Part shown: positions 46,234 to 57,696 of the stretch, one piece after another
Numbering within the stretch: position 1 is the first letter of the stretch
How the letters are laid out: each line of letters begins with the position of its first letter
Origin: Helichrysum umbraculigerum
Taxonomy: Eukaryota; Streptophyta; Magnoliopsida; Asterales; Asteraceae
Length of the DNA stretch: 64,000 bases
Direction: 5' to 3'
Assembly (NCBI GenBank): GCA_949592205.1
Contig: CATIUR010000001.1
Coordinates: forward strand, 208,388,250-208,452,249
Notes under the pieces: generated by a model
Told to the model about the DNA's origin: nothing
Databases searched by the model: none
What the model saw: the letters and a program-made list of their open reading frames with translations, nothing else
Made by a program: the position numbers and the translations under genes

Positions 46234-49200
46234 ATGCCTCCACGTCGTCAAATTACCCTTAGCGAAGCTGAGATCGCGGGAATAATTGCCCGCAGTGTGA
46301 CTGAAGCCTTGGCTACCCGAACACCACCCACTAGTGAGGACACCGCAACCAATACTCCACCACCCAAACCCTGCTCCTATAAGGATTTCCTTAGCTGTAA
46401 ACCACTATACTTCAAGGGCACGGAAGGTGCCATTGGCTTGATCCGTTGGATTGAGCGCATGGAATCTGTTTTCAGTCTCTGCGACTGCACTGAGAACAAC
46501 AAGGTCAAATTCGCTGTTTACACCTTTCAGGAAGGTGCATCCACGTGGTGGAAAACCCACGCAAACTCTGTAGGCCTTGAGGTTGCAAACCGACTTCCTT
46601 GGGCCGAACTGAAGAAGAAACTGACGGAGAAATACTGTCCTGAAGAGGAATTGCACAGGCTGGAAGAAGAATTCTGGCATCTGGAGGTGCAGGGAAATGA
46701 TGTCGCTGATTATACCACCAAGTTTCAGCAGTTTGCCTTATTATGCCCGGGTTTGGTCGAACCAGAAAGTAAGGGCATTAAGAAATACATTCGTGGACTT
46801 CCCGAGAACATCCAGGGAAACGTCGCCTCATCCAAACCAACCACTACTGAGAGTGCCATTCGATTGGCCCACGAACTCATGGCCCTAGTTGTCAGCCGTG
46901 AGACCTCCAACACCTCATCCTCCAACAAACGCAAAACCACTGAACACCACCACAACTCAAGCAAGAAAAACAACGCCATCCAAGTCTACACCTCCAACTC
47001 TGAAACCACCCACAGCTACACCGGGGGCAGACCTTATTGTCCCAAGTGTAACTACCACCATTTTGGACAGTGCGGTATTCCTTGCAACAACTGCAGGAGG
47101 CAAGGGCATTTGACTAAGGACTGCAGAGCCCCCAAATCCAACAACAACCCCTCTGACAGAAATACCCGACAACCTAGGTCCTGCTATGAATGTGGAAACC
47201 CAGGACACTTCAGGGATTCTTGCCCAAAGTTGAAGAATAAGGGCAACAACAACAACAACTCCCGCAACAACAACAACGCCAAAAGTACCGCTTTCGTGAT
47301 CAACTCCGGGGACGCCCGTCTGGACCCGAATGTGGTCACGGGTATGTTCCTCCTCAACAATTTAACTGCTTCCATTCTGTTTGATACTGGTGCCGATAGG
47401 AGTTTTATTTCCGATGAATTTTGCCCTCTACTTGACATTACACCTGTTGCTTTAGACGTTAAGTACACCGTAGAGCTAGCAAATGGCAAGCTGATAGAAA
47501 CCGATAGTGTGATACCTAATTGCACTTTAAATCTAGCCGACGAAACCTTCCCCATAGATCTTATGCCTATTGAGATAGGAAGTTTCGATGTCATCGTAGG
47601 CATGGACTGGTTATCCAAACATCGCGCCGAAATCATCTGCTATGACAAAATTGTTCGCATACCTCTCACTGTCGGTAGAACCCTAGTCATACAGGGGGAG
47701 ACCGGAGGGACGAGGCTCAACCTCATATCTTGTTTAAAAACCCGAAAATTTCTGAGAAAGGGTTATCCTGCAATCCTCGCGCACATCATGGAGAAAAAGT
47801 CGGAGGAGAAGCGACTTGAGGATGTTCCAATTGTTCGAGACTTTCCAGAAGTCTTTCCTGAAGAACTACCTGGTCTACCACCACCAAGACAGGTTGAGTT
47901 CTCAATCGATCTTGTACCAGGTGCTGCGCCTGTGGCCCGAGCACCATACCGTTTAGCTCCATCCGAACTTCAGGAGTTGTCCACCCAGTTACAGGAACTC
48001 CTGGAACGAGGGTTTATCAGGCCGAGTTCTTCACCTTGGGGAGCTCCGGTCCTATTCGTTAAGAAGAAAGATGGTTCCTTTCGAATGTGTATCGACTATC
48101 GAGAGTTGAACAAGTTAACTGTCAAGAACCGGTATCCACTTCCTCGAATCGATGATTTGTTCGACCAACTGCAAGGGTCGAGTTGTTATTCAAAGATTGA
48201 TCTCCGATCCGGTTATCATCAATTGCGTGTTCGCGATGCCGATATTCCAAAAACCGCTTTCAGAACCCGTTACGGGCATTACGAATTCCAAGTGATGCCA
48301 TTCGGCCTAACCAACGCACCGGCGGTATTCATGGATCTTATGAATCGGGTGTGCAAGCCTTATCTTGACAAATTTGTCATTGTCTTCATCGACGACATCC
48401 TTATATATTCACGAAACAAAGAAGAACACGCGCAACACCTCAAAACCATCCTTGAACTGCTTAAACACGAGGAGCTCTATGCCAAGTTCTCTAAGTGTGA
48501 GTTCTGGATCAAAACCGTTCAATTCCTTGGCCACGTGATTGACATTCAGGGGATTCACGTTGACCCGTCGAAAATCGAAGCTATCAAAGATTGGAAATCG
48601 CCAACCACTCCAACCGAAGTACGGCAGTTTTTGGGACTTGCCGGGTACTATCGAAGATTCATTGAAAATTTTTCCAAGATAGCCATACCACTCACGACTC
48701 TAACCCAGAAAGACAAAAAGTTTGACTGGACTGAGAAACAAGAGTCGGCATTTCAACTCTTAAAGCAAAAGCTTTGCAGTACTCCTATCCTATCATTACC
48801 CGAAGGCACTGATGATTTCGTGGTATACTGCGATGCTTCTCATCAAGGTCTCGGTTGTGTGCTCATGCAACGAGACAAAGTCATAGCTTATGCTTCCCGA
48901 CAGCTCAAGATTCATGAAAGGAATTACACCACCCACGACCTCGAGCTAGGAGCTGTCGTTTTTGCCCTCAAAATCTGGAGACATTACCTTTACGGTACCA
49001 GATGTACAATCTTCACCGACCATAAAAGCCTTCAACACATATTCGATCAGAAGGATCTCAACATGAGACAACGTCGATGGGTCGAGTTGCTTACCGATTA
49101 CGACTGTGAACTCAAATATCATCCAGGCAAAGCAAATGTTGTTGCTGACGCCCTCAGTCGAAAAGAGCAAGTGAAACCACTTCGGGTTCGAGCCCTCAGT

Positions 49201-50673
49201 ATGACCATTCACAACAATTTAAACATTCAAATTCTCACTGCTCAACTCGAAGCCTTAAAACCCGAACATGTCAAAGATGAAGCCTTGCGGGGCATGGATA
49301 AACAGCTTGAAATCAGACCTAACGGGATTAGGTATTTCTCAAACCGAATCTGGTTGCCTAAATTCGGGAACCTACGAGACTTGGTGATGGATGAAGCTCA
49401 CAAGTCCAAATATTCTATCCATCCGGGATCCGATAAAATGTACCACGGTATCAAGGACTTCTACTGGTGGCCAAACATGAAATCTGAAATCGCCACCTAT
49501 GTCAGCAAGTGCCTTACTTGCTCCAAAGTCAAAATCGAATATCAAAAACCTTCTGGTTTACTTCAGCAACCCAGTCTTCCTGAATGGAAATGGGAACAAA
49601 TTTCCATGGACTTCATAACCAAACTACCCAAATCCTCGAACGGTTGCGATTCCATTTGGGTGATCGTGGATCGTCTCACAAAGTCTGCTCACTTCCTAGC
49701 AATCAAGGAATCCGACAAAATGGAACGCCTCACCAACATTTATCTGAAAGAAATCGTGACCAAACACGGTGTTCCAATCTCCATTATCTCCGATAGAGAT
49801 AGTCGTTTCACTTCACAATTTTGGCAATCACTTCAAAAATCTCTGGGTACTCGACTTGATATGAGTACCGCATACCATCCTCAAACCGACGGCCAAAGTG
49901 AACGAACCATTCAAACACTGGAAGACATGCTACGGGCCTGCGTAGTAGACTTCGGTGTAAACTGGGAAAAACATCTACCATTGTGCGAGTTCTCGTACAA
50001 CAACAGTTATCATACCAGCATCAAGGCTGCTCCCTTCGAGGCACTGTACGGTCGTAAGTGCCGTTCACCTATCTGTTGGACCGAAGTTGGGGATAGCCAA
50101 CTCACGGGTCCAGAAATCATACACGAAACGACCGAGAGAATCGTTGAAATACAAAACAAGCTAAAAGCCGCGCGTGATCGTCAGAAAAGTTATGCTGACG
50201 TGAGACGCAAACCACTCGAGTTCCAGGTTGGAGATCGAGTTCTACTCAAAGTATCGCCTTGGAAAGGCGTAATCCGATTTGGCAAACGAGGGAAGTTGAA
50301 TCCCAGATACATTGGACCATTCGAGATCCTCGAAAGGATTGGTCCAGTGGCTTACCGATTGCAGCTGCCATCTGAACTCAGCAGCGTGCATCCCACTTTT
50401 CATGTTTCAAATCTGAAGAAGTGTCTGTCTGATGAGACACTTATCATTCCACTAGATGAAATTCGTGTTGACGAAAAACTTCACTTTGTTGAGGAACCCG
50501 CTGAAATCATGGACCGGGAGGTCAAACAACTTAAACAAAGTCGTATTCCCATTGTCAAGGTTAGGTGGAATTCGCGGCGCGGTCCGGAATTCACCTGGGA
50601 ACGGGAAGACCAGATGCGACTCAAGTATCCTCAACTCTTCACTGATTCAATGTCAAACACGACTTCAACATAA
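46234..50673 (+). CDS. Gypsy gag-pol polyprotein, single open frame, 1479 aa
   Basis: One uninterrupted frame carries all functions for retrotransposition. Gag lies at about 50-220 (FQEGASTWWKTHANSV). Zinc knuckles CNNCRRQGHLTKDC and CYECGNPGHFRDSC lie at about 285-330, after a similar CPKCNYHHFGQC. Protease has ILFDTGADRSF (D384) and VIVGMDWL. RT runs from YRELNKLTVKNRYPLPRID to FIDDILIYS (D720, D721). RNase H begins at YCDASHQG (D867). Integrase has the HHCC finger (IHPGS...CLTCSKVK) and D1126 (MDFITK), D1187 (SDRDSRF) and E1223 (QSERT), the D,D35E spacing. The tail has the chromodomain-like RGPEFTWERED. No stop or frameshift was seen, so the copy appears coding-competent. The start is the first ATG after the leader. 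Confidence 0.97.
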   Translation: MPPRRQITLSEAEIAGIIARSVTEALATRTPPTSEDTATNTPPPKPCSYKDFLSCKPLYFKGTEGAIGLIRWIERMESVFSLCDCTENNKVKFAVYTFQEGASTWWKTHANSVGLEVANRLPWAELKKKLTEKYCPEEELHRLEEEFWHLEVQGNDVADYTTKFQQFALLCPGLVEPESKGIKKYIRGLPENIQGNVASSKPTTTESAIRLAHELMALVVSRETSNTSSSNKRKTTEHHHNSSKKNNAIQVYTSNSETTHSYTGGRPYCPKCNYHHFGQCGIPCNNCRRQGHLTKDCRAPKSNNNPSDRNTRQPRSCYECGNPGHFRDSCPKLKNKGNNNNNSRNNNNAKSTAFVINSGDARLDPNVVTGMFLLNNLTASILFDTGADRSFISDEFCPLLDITPVALDVKYTVELANGKLIETDSVIPNCTLNLADETFPIDLMPIEIGSFDVIVGMDWLSKHRAEIICYDKIVRIPLTVGRTLVIQGETGGTRLNLISCLKTRKFLRKGYPAILAHIMEKKSEEKRLEDVPIVRDFPEVFPEELPGLPPPRQVEFSIDLVPGAAPVARAPYRLAPSELQELSTQLQELLERGFIRPSSSPWGAPVLFVKKKDGSFRMCIDYRELNKLTVKNRYPLPRIDDLFDQLQGSSCYSKIDLRSGYHQLRVRDADIPKTAFRTRYGHYEFQVMPFGLTNAPAVFMDLMNRVCKPYLDKFVIVFIDDILIYSRNKEEHAQHLKTILELLKHEELYAKFSKCEFWIKTVQFLGHVIDIQGIHVDPSKIEAIKDWKSPTTPTEVRQFLGLAGYYRRFIENFSKIAIPLTTLTQKDKKFDWTEKQESAFQLLKQKLCSTPILSLPEGTDDFVVYCDASHQGLGCVLMQRDKVIAYASRQLKIHERNYTTHDLELGAVVFALKIWRHYLYGTRCTIFTDHKSLQHIFDQKDLNMRQRRWVELLTDYDCELKYHPGKANVVADALSRKEQVKPLRVRALSMTIHNNLNIQILTAQLEALKPEHVKDEALRGMDKQLEIRPNGIRYFSNRIWLPKFGNLRDLVMDEAHKSKYSIHPGSDKMYHGIKDFYWWPNMKSEIATYVSKCLTCSKVKIEYQKPSGLLQQPSLPEWKWEQISMDFITKLPKSSNGCDSIWVIVDRLTKSAHFLAIKESDKMERLTNIYLKEIVTKHGVPISIISDRDSRFTSQFWQSLQKSLGTRLDMSTAYHPQTDGQSERTIQTLEDMLRACVVDFGVNWEKHLPLCEFSYNNSYHTSIKAAPFEALYGRKCRSPICWTEVGDSQLTGPEIIHETTERIVEIQNKLKAARDRQKSYADVRRKPLEFQVGDRVLLKVSPWKGVIRFGKRGKLNPRYIGPFEILERIGPVAYRLQLPSELSSVHPTFHVSNLKKCLSDETLIIPLDEIRVDEKLHFVEEPAEIMDREVKQLKQSRIPIVKVRWNSRRGPEFTWEREDQMRLKYPQLFTDSMSNTTST

Positions 50674-50694
50674 ATTTCGGGACGAAATTCTTCT

Positions 50695-50706
50695 AACAGG
50701 GGGAGA
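50695..50706 (+). promoter_or_regulatory. Polypurine tract
   Basis: The run aacagggggaga lies just before the 3' LTR and would prime plus-strand synthesis. The same string precedes the LTR at position 36. Confidence 0.9.
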
Positions 50707-50707
50707 A

Positions 50708-53017
50708 TGTGACAACCGTCAATTTAGGACTATAAATTAGTGCCTAATCAAGTTTTAGTACATGTAATTAGTTCTGTGATAGGCTAATTAATGTATCAAC
50801 TTTCATATATATTGTTGAATATATATCTACAATTATGCGATTTGTTTAAATCGTACGAGTTCAAATCAAATGTAATTCGATTAAATAAATACGGACGTTG
50901 GTGACCAACTTTTATTTAATAACGCTTCTATGTCAAAAGTATGATTATTTTAATAATTCATAATCGTACGTACCGTACGAACAGAAAGTTACACAACTTA
51001 AAATGTAAAACGCGCAAACAAATTAACTTACCTTTTATAATTCAAATATTAAGTGGTTAGTAAAATATTTAAATAAAATATAACGTAATAAATTGTATTT
51101 TTAAAAGTAACAACTAATATATAAAATAATTATTTAACGTTTTAACGACGGAGCAAACGAACACCGCACGGAGCGGGAACGCGGGGCGAAAATGGGGATT
51201 TAACCCCCACTTCCACCCACTTTCTTCCATTTCTCTTCTTCTCTATCTCTCTCCTCTCTATTTTCTCTCAACAAAACCCAAACCAAAAATCATCAAAATC
51301 GCAAAATAAACACCTCAAACGACCTCGGATCTTCAAACCCCTTTTACAATAAACGACCACCTCGCGACGATCTACACTTCTACCTTTCCGGAATTTCATT
51401 TCGGCGATTTGTAAGTTTCCGACACGACTCCGAAAACTCTCGTTTTTAAGTTTTATAACTTGCTAGTTGTTTGTATAACCTTGTAATGTCCTAAAATGGG
51501 TTGGGTAAAAATATTATGCCGATCGATGGCCGGAAAACGCGTTTTTGGAGTTGAAACTCCGATCAGACCCCGTACGTCGCATTTGGTCTGGAGCAGATGC
51601 GACGTAGCGACCTACGTCGCATTATATCCCCAACGTCGCATACAGCGACGCAGCCTACTACGTCGCATTGACTTGCGAACGTCGCACATAGCGACGCAGA
51701 CCTTAACGTCGCAAAAACGAACCTACGTCGCATAAGCGACGTAGCACCCTACGTCGCTATTGACTTAGCACTGTTGACCTTAGCGACGTAACCCTTTACG
51801 TCGCAAAACTCTTACGTCGCAGCCTACGTCGCAGGCTACGTCGCTAAAAACAGAACCTTCAAAACTCGAAATTTTCAAAGTCAAAGTTACGGTAGCAATT
51901 CACTGTAGCAACAATATAATAACCTTTTGAACTATTGTTACAACCGTCACCAACGGGCCGTACGCATTTTCAAAACATACTTCAACACTCAAACAAGTCG
52001 TTGTAACTTGTGTCAATTCAATCAAACAAGTCGTAGTAACTTGTAACAATACAATCAACCAAATCGGGGAAATTTGGACACCAAGTTAGACAAACAATTT
52101 CAATGGTAGTCTTTCGAGATACCAATACAATTAATAACAATTCAAGTGTCGTGGACACATTCAGGTTTCAAGTCTTTGGACACCAACACACTGCTAATTA
52201 CTTCAAGTTTATTAAGTTAACACATCAGGAATCAGGTGAGTTTCATAGCCCCATTTTCACTGCTTTACAACTAGGGGTGTGATATTACTACTCGATTTTG
52301 TTTTACAAGTAGAACGCAAGTGACAAACTTCAAATACTACATGAGTTTCAAGCTAATCAATTTAAAGTCCTCCATAAGCATAGTCTCTAGTATTTTATAG
52401 CGTGAATGTTAGTATATGATATCATATGGGATTGACAATCCTCATCCGGGTTAGCACGCACTAATCGGTCAAACGGATGTATTAGCATTTGGGAAGACGA
52501 GTGTTGATTAGGCACTCGTAGGAGGCAAATCAGTTAGGTTTCCTTAATTGGGCCTGACAAATCAGTTAAGCTTAGACTATGTGCTCATGGACAGTATAAC
52601 TTTTATTTTGCTTAAGTGCATTTTAAATTCATTATAAATCTTGCGGTTCTGACAATTATACATTGACATACAAACCTGTGAGCTCACCAGCGTTTTCGCT
52701 GACCCATTTTAGTATATATCACAGGTACCCAGCAGTAGGTTGACTGCACAAGCAGGGATTTCTAGCTCGAGTCAGCATACATACAATTAGAGATTGGACT
52801 GCATTATTATATTTTGTAAAAGTAATTATGCCATGTAATCTCTCAATTTCAGGAACCGAGCTAGTGCAATATTATTTTTGATGTAAACGTTAACTTTATT
52901 AATGCAAGTTTAAAACGACGCATATAGTGGTCGTTCATTATTATCTTTGTGCTTTGAATATTGATTAGTGGCACCCAAATCAAGCTTCCGCAAATCATTA
53001 AATTTGGGGGTGTCACA
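50708..53017 (+). repeat. 3' LTR of the family C gypsy element
   Basis: It matches the 5' LTR at a constant offset of 7241 bases. It contains the second copy of the TACGTCGCA array at 51573-51844. Confidence 0.95.
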
Positions 53018-54144
53018 GAGTAGTACGACTTACATTGTTATATCGCGGTTGAAGAGTGGTTTGAATCACCCTAGTAAGCCGAGGGTTGTCGAAGTGGTTG
53101 AAAGGCAAAGCTTCTTGAATCACATAACCCGCAAAAGCTTGTCGACACCGTTCCACATCGTATGTAAATATAGAACCATCTCGTGCCATCGAAGATTGAC
53201 CACTTGCTTCCGGATTACCTTTGAGTGCCTCACAATGCTTTTCGGTATGATTTTTCAACGTTGTGTTGGAGTCGGGTTTGAAGAATTTATGTAACAACCG
53301 CCAAATTAGGACTAGTAATTAGTGCATAATTCTCTGTAAATACATGTAATTAGTTCTGTGTTAGGCTAATTAATGTATCAAAATATATTTTGGTGAATAT
53401 ATACGATTACGCGGTTGGATTTGATCGTACACCGTTTTAAATCGAAGGTAATTCGATTCAGAAATACGGACGTTGGTGAAACATTTTAATATAAACATGA
53501 ACCGTCATTTAAAAGTATTATAGTATACGGAATAATATTTCAATAACCTTCACAAAACTGTCCTGACTTGTACAACCAAACTACGCGATTTAAAAATAAA
53601 ATACTTAAATTTATTAAAGAGTTGACAAAATAGTTTAATTAAATTATTTAACAAAGATTCGTATTTTTAAATAAGTGATTAACGCATAAAATAATGAATT
53701 GACGCTTAAACAACGGAAAAAACGAACACCGCACAGAGGCGCGGACTGAAAAATGGAGGATAAACCTCCACCTTCCCTTTTCTTTTCCTCATTCACCATC
53801 CACTCACTCTCTCTCTACCTTTTCTTCTCCCTTTTTCTCTCAAATCACAAATCCACCACTATCTCACAAAATCATCAAATAACACCATCAAACGACGCCG
53901 GATCATACCACCCATTTGGAGAAAAACGTTCACCACTTCACGATCTACAACGCTATCTTTCCGGAATTTCATTTCGGCATTTTGTAAGTTTCCGACAAAA
54001 CCCGAAACTCTCCATTTTTACTAATTTTTACGTTTTTATGGTTTATATATGCTTAAAATGTCCAAAAATGGGTTGGGTAAAAGATTTGGACCAAACGGAA
54101 GTCGTTCGGCCGATTTTCCGGCCACCGGAACCATATCAGTCGCC

Positions 54145-54410
54145 GACGTCGCTTTTGGGTTGGCCCAATTGCGACGTCAGTTACAACGTCGCTAAACACC
54201 TCACAACGTCGCATATAGCGACGTCATCCCCAACGTCGCATTGACTTGCGAACGTCGCATATAGCGACGCAGACCTTAACGTCGCATACCGAACTAACGT
54301 CGCATATAGCGACATAATACGTAACGTCGCATTAAATTGCGAATGCTATACTTAGCGACGTCATTCCAAACGTCGCGGTCATCATGTGAGACTTCGCACC
54401 TGACGTCGCA
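54145..54410. repeat. AACGTCGCA inverted-word array in LTR family E
   Basis: Copies of AACGTCGCA and GCGACGTT/GCGACGTC, with intervening catatagcgac units, fill this stretch at the same place relative to the shared gtaagtttccgac block as in families A and C. Confidence 0.85.
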
Positions 54411-54554
54411 CAAACCAGAACCTTGAAAACTTACATTTTTACTAAGTGTCGGAACCAAGATTTTACCACCTAATTTTACTCCAAATTCAAATTTCGGATA
54501 TGTTTTCACTAAAGGAAAGTAGTAGGAATAAAAATTTTCCAAGCTGACTTGGCA

Positions 54555-54650
54555 GCTCGACCCCAACCAGGGGCTCTGCCCCTTGGACCCCGCCAGGGGC
54601 TGCCGCCCCTTGGACCCCGCTACCAGGGGCGCTGCCCCCGGACCCCCGTC
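54555..54650. repeat. Triplicated GC-rich block ccaggggc..tgcccc..ggacccc
   Basis: Three imperfect copies of a roughly 30-base unit lie in tandem, each able to fold (ggggc facing gcccc). Family A has a single copy at about 1364-1390. Confidence 0.85.
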
Positions 54651-56339
54651 ATTAGATGTTGTAAATACTTTTCACACTAAGTGTCGAACACTTACAAATA
54701 ACGAAACCTGATTCAAAGATACATATAATGATAATACTTTGAATCATTATTACAAACCGTCACCAACGGGCCATACTTGTTTTCAAACCACAAACGGATT
54801 ACTAAACAAACACTTGGACATAACGAGTTGTGTAGACAACTAGCCTAGATGGTCTTGCGAGACATCTACTTACTTAACTTTATATGTTTAGGCATTTAAA
54901 GGTTACGGGTTCGGAGAACCTACATACTACCTACCATTTGCTACTGCTTATTACTCGACTCAGGTGAGTCTTACGGCCCCACTTTTACTGTTTTACATAC
55001 GGGGTGAGATACATTGCTTAACTGTTTTCTTGAACACAACTACTAAAACTGCTTACTATACCAAACGGAATTGCATGAGTTGTTTACTATTTACAGAAGT
55101 CTCTCCATCATATATCGTTAGTTATGGGCTTAAGCGCGAACACTAGTTAATGGATCCATTAGGGAAATGACTCTCCCCGCCCGGGGTAGTAGCGCTACCA
55201 CGAACCGTTCTATATAAACGGGCGACTATTATTCGTTACTTATGCTTGCTCAGTTACGAGCATGTCACGGGAGCAACTTATTACTTACGGGTTAAGCTTC
55301 GATTATGAGCCTCATGACAACGGTATAACTTAGTTACTTTACATTTGCTGGATTTGCAAATACTTGATTTACGCCTGCGGGCACTACTGATGAAATCTTG
55401 TGTTCAAAACTGATATTACTTACAAACCTGTGAGATTCACCAACATTCGTGTTGACCCTTTTAGCATGTATTCTCAGGTACACAGACGGAGTAGGATTAC
55501 TTCAGGACATAGCTAGAGTCGCATGATTTCAACTAAACTGCATTAACGGAGATTCTCAGCATTATCTTTTGTACATGTTGATTATGTAATAGAATCTCCC
55601 GCCATACGCGTGGACTCTAGGGAAACTACCTTTTGTATACGAAAACATTAAGTTTTCAAACATTATATCTATGGGAATGTAACTAATTTACAAACGTTGC
55701 ATATGGATGTCGTTTGCTTTATCTTTGTGCTGTGATATTTGATTAGTAGCACCCCAAAGTATGCTTCCGCAAATCATTAAATTTGGGGGTGTTACAATTT
55801 TTGACAACGTTTACAATGCGCTTTTGTCGTACCATCCGACAACAACACTTTGTCGAAACCACCCCAAATCTCCGGATTTCTTTTGTTGGGCAATTGTTTC
55901 ACAATCGTTGGTGCATTTGAAGAACCAATACCATGAGAAGCGGAAGAAGATTGAGTTGCCATGAGAATATAGTTTGCGTTTTTGAGTTTTGTATGTAAAT
56001 ATGAGTGTGTAATTGTGTGTGATTGAAAGTAACTCAATGGTTCTTTATATAGTTGAAAAACAATGGCAAAATGGTAAATAAAATCCAAAAAAAACGGCTA
56101 GATAAAGGCTCAAACGGATATAAAATTTTCAAAATTTCAAAAACCGGTTTAAAACCGGTTTTCAAACCGGTTTTTCCAAACCGGGTCGGCCAAACCGGTT
56201 TGGAACCGGGTTCAACGGCTGGAATGGGAAACCGGTTTGGAACCGGCGGTTTGGGGAGAACCCGAACCGGTTTTGACCGGGTCGGTTTCGGTTTGGAATC
56301 GGGTCGGGTTTTCAAAACCGGTTTCGATGTTCATGCCTA

Positions 56340-57629
56340 GTCGGAACACCAAACTTAGAATATTTATACACTAGTTTTAAACTTTTAATGCCAACTATAT
56401 CTCAATCAAACTGCCTTCTATGCCCATAGAAACCTTGTAGTTAATACTCTAGTTATCACCTTATGGGGTAGACTTGAGTCTGAACCCGGTGACGATGAAA
56501 TAGACTGTATACACTCCGTAACAATTTAGATTTAGTGTGCACTTTCGTACGTATAACCAATCAAAAAAGTTTTTTAAGGGGTTAAGATGAAATTATATTC
56601 AATAGTGTCATAATTATGTATTTCTAAACATACTTGCATTTTGTAAGTGATGACATAAATTAATGGATGGAGACATGGAGTAATGGAGTAGATGGTTTCT
56701 ACATAAAACTAGCTTTTGTATTTTACAAATCAGTGAATCACAATGTGAAGAGAAGAAACAACCGGTACAAAAAGGATGCATTGCAGAGGACTTTTTTTGG
56801 TAATGGGAGAGTACTATCACACTGTCTCTTTATTTCTCAAGCCTTTTTATAAAGCAAAGTTTGGCAAGTTCCCAATTTACCCCTAAAAAGTAAACGTCAC
56901 TATTCGAAATCACTAGAGATTTTACTTCTTAGTTCTTACAACGCTTATAGACGATTAACTTCTTTACGCGTTGTGATGAAGTTTTATTGTTACGGAGTAA
57001 TAACAATTCTAATTATGGCGATTACTTTTTGTCAATTTGTTCAAATTAAACTATCATAGTTTAATCTTTTTGAAGTCGCACTTTCTACACTACTCAAGTG
57101 ATTCTTGATCTATTGCGAAATAGTAATGATACATATACCTAAATCATAAACCAAAAACGAGACCTAATCGGTTTTTATCATCTTATATTTACCATTGATT
57201 GATTGATTATACCACATATATTATTCGTGAAGTCTTGTTTTAAGTCCATATAGCTATCTTTATTTTCGTTAAGAAAATTGTTTTTACAATTCTTATTTTC
57301 CTTGTTTACTTTAAGAAATCGGAATTTAGAAATGACCAAATAAATTGACCGTTGTAAAAGATTAACATTGTTTTACTGCAAATGACAAGTGCCACGCGCT
57401 TCCACGCATTCAAAATAAAATGAGAATAAAAACTTGGTCTTGGTGACTCGTGTCGGTTGCTACCATCCACTCTCACATCTCATCTCAATAATAACATATA
57501 ACATACGGAGTATCATATAAAGAAGAGATCAAGTAAATATACTTCCGGCTGATTGATTGCTACTACTACGGAGTACTTGATATCTCCACCGCACCACCAC
57601 CGTATTCCGCCGTCTCACCTCCGGGAGTA

Positions 57630-57696
<67 letters not shown>

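Larger units (their letters stand above)
43467..53017 (+). mobile_element. Complete young Ty3/gypsy element (family C)
   Basis: The element is 9551 bases with two 2310-base LTRs, an initiator-Met tRNA primer site, one open gag-pol frame and a polypurine tract. A perfect five-base duplication GAGTA flanks it (43462-43466, 53018-53022). LTR ends are TGTGAC and GTCACA. By eye only one difference between the LTRs was noticed (c at 45331, t at the matching 52572), with no length change. It therefore inserted recently and looks capable of movement. The chromodomain-like tail and size suggest the chromovirus branch, possibly Tekay. Confidence 0.96.
53290..55796 (+). mobile_element. Solo gypsy LTR (family E, related to A and C)
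   Basis: The unit runs from tgtaacaacc to gtgttaca, about 2.5 kb, with no internal region. Flanks are attta (53285-53289) and atttt (55797-55801), a five-base duplication with one change. Removing the unit and one flank copy restores the BED finger frame of the hAT transposase. It shares catttcggc.ttttgtaagtttccgac, the caccaacgggcc block and the end cttccgcaaatcatt with families A and C. It carries an AACGTCGCA array and a triplicated GC-rich block. Confidence 0.92.
41586..55962 (-). pseudogene. hAT (BED zinc finger) transposase in four pieces split by later insertions
   Basis: Coding pieces on the minus strand are 55962-55797, 53284-53018, 43461-41909 and 41711-41586, counting each target duplication once. 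They total 704 codons with the stop and keep one frame throughout. Piece 1 starts MATQSSSASHG and holds the first half of a BED finger (CKRCQK). Piece 2 completes it (H and H/C in KNHTEKHC). Piece 3 has the hAT core: LTTDVWSAPHGLSG, FDNASNNTLAV and CVAHIINLVVQAGL. Its end is the dimerisation region (DILAWWKERESQFPVLAIMA, SGRVLS..R..L.P..LE); it reads ASKSAFS where ASE.AFS is usual. Piece 4 is an acidic tail ending EEDFDF. The MITE at 41720 replaces this tail by unrelated residues. Confidence 0.9.
38114..56339 (-). mobile_element. Large hAT element broken up by four nested insertions
   Basis: The left end tagagatgcacaaaacccgg and the complement of the right end (taggcatgaacatcgaaaccgg) are imperfect inverted repeats. 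Both continue into sub-terminal blocks of accggtt and aacccgaccc words (38130-38310, 56140-56325), as expected for transposase-binding arrays. The flanks gtcagaac (38106-38113) and gtcggaac (56340-56347) are an eight-base duplication with one change. The span is 18.2 kb. Removing the solo LTRs (39118-41141, 53290-55796), the MITE (41720-41908) and the gypsy element (43467-53017), each with its own duplication, leaves roughly 4 kb, a normal size for a self-sufficient hAT. The transposase is on the minus strand. Confidence 0.9.

Noticed and set aside
46405..47636. Several 80-150 residue minus-strand frames opposite gag-pol
   Set aside because: They mirror the codon pattern of the long plus-strand protein and have no domain of their own.
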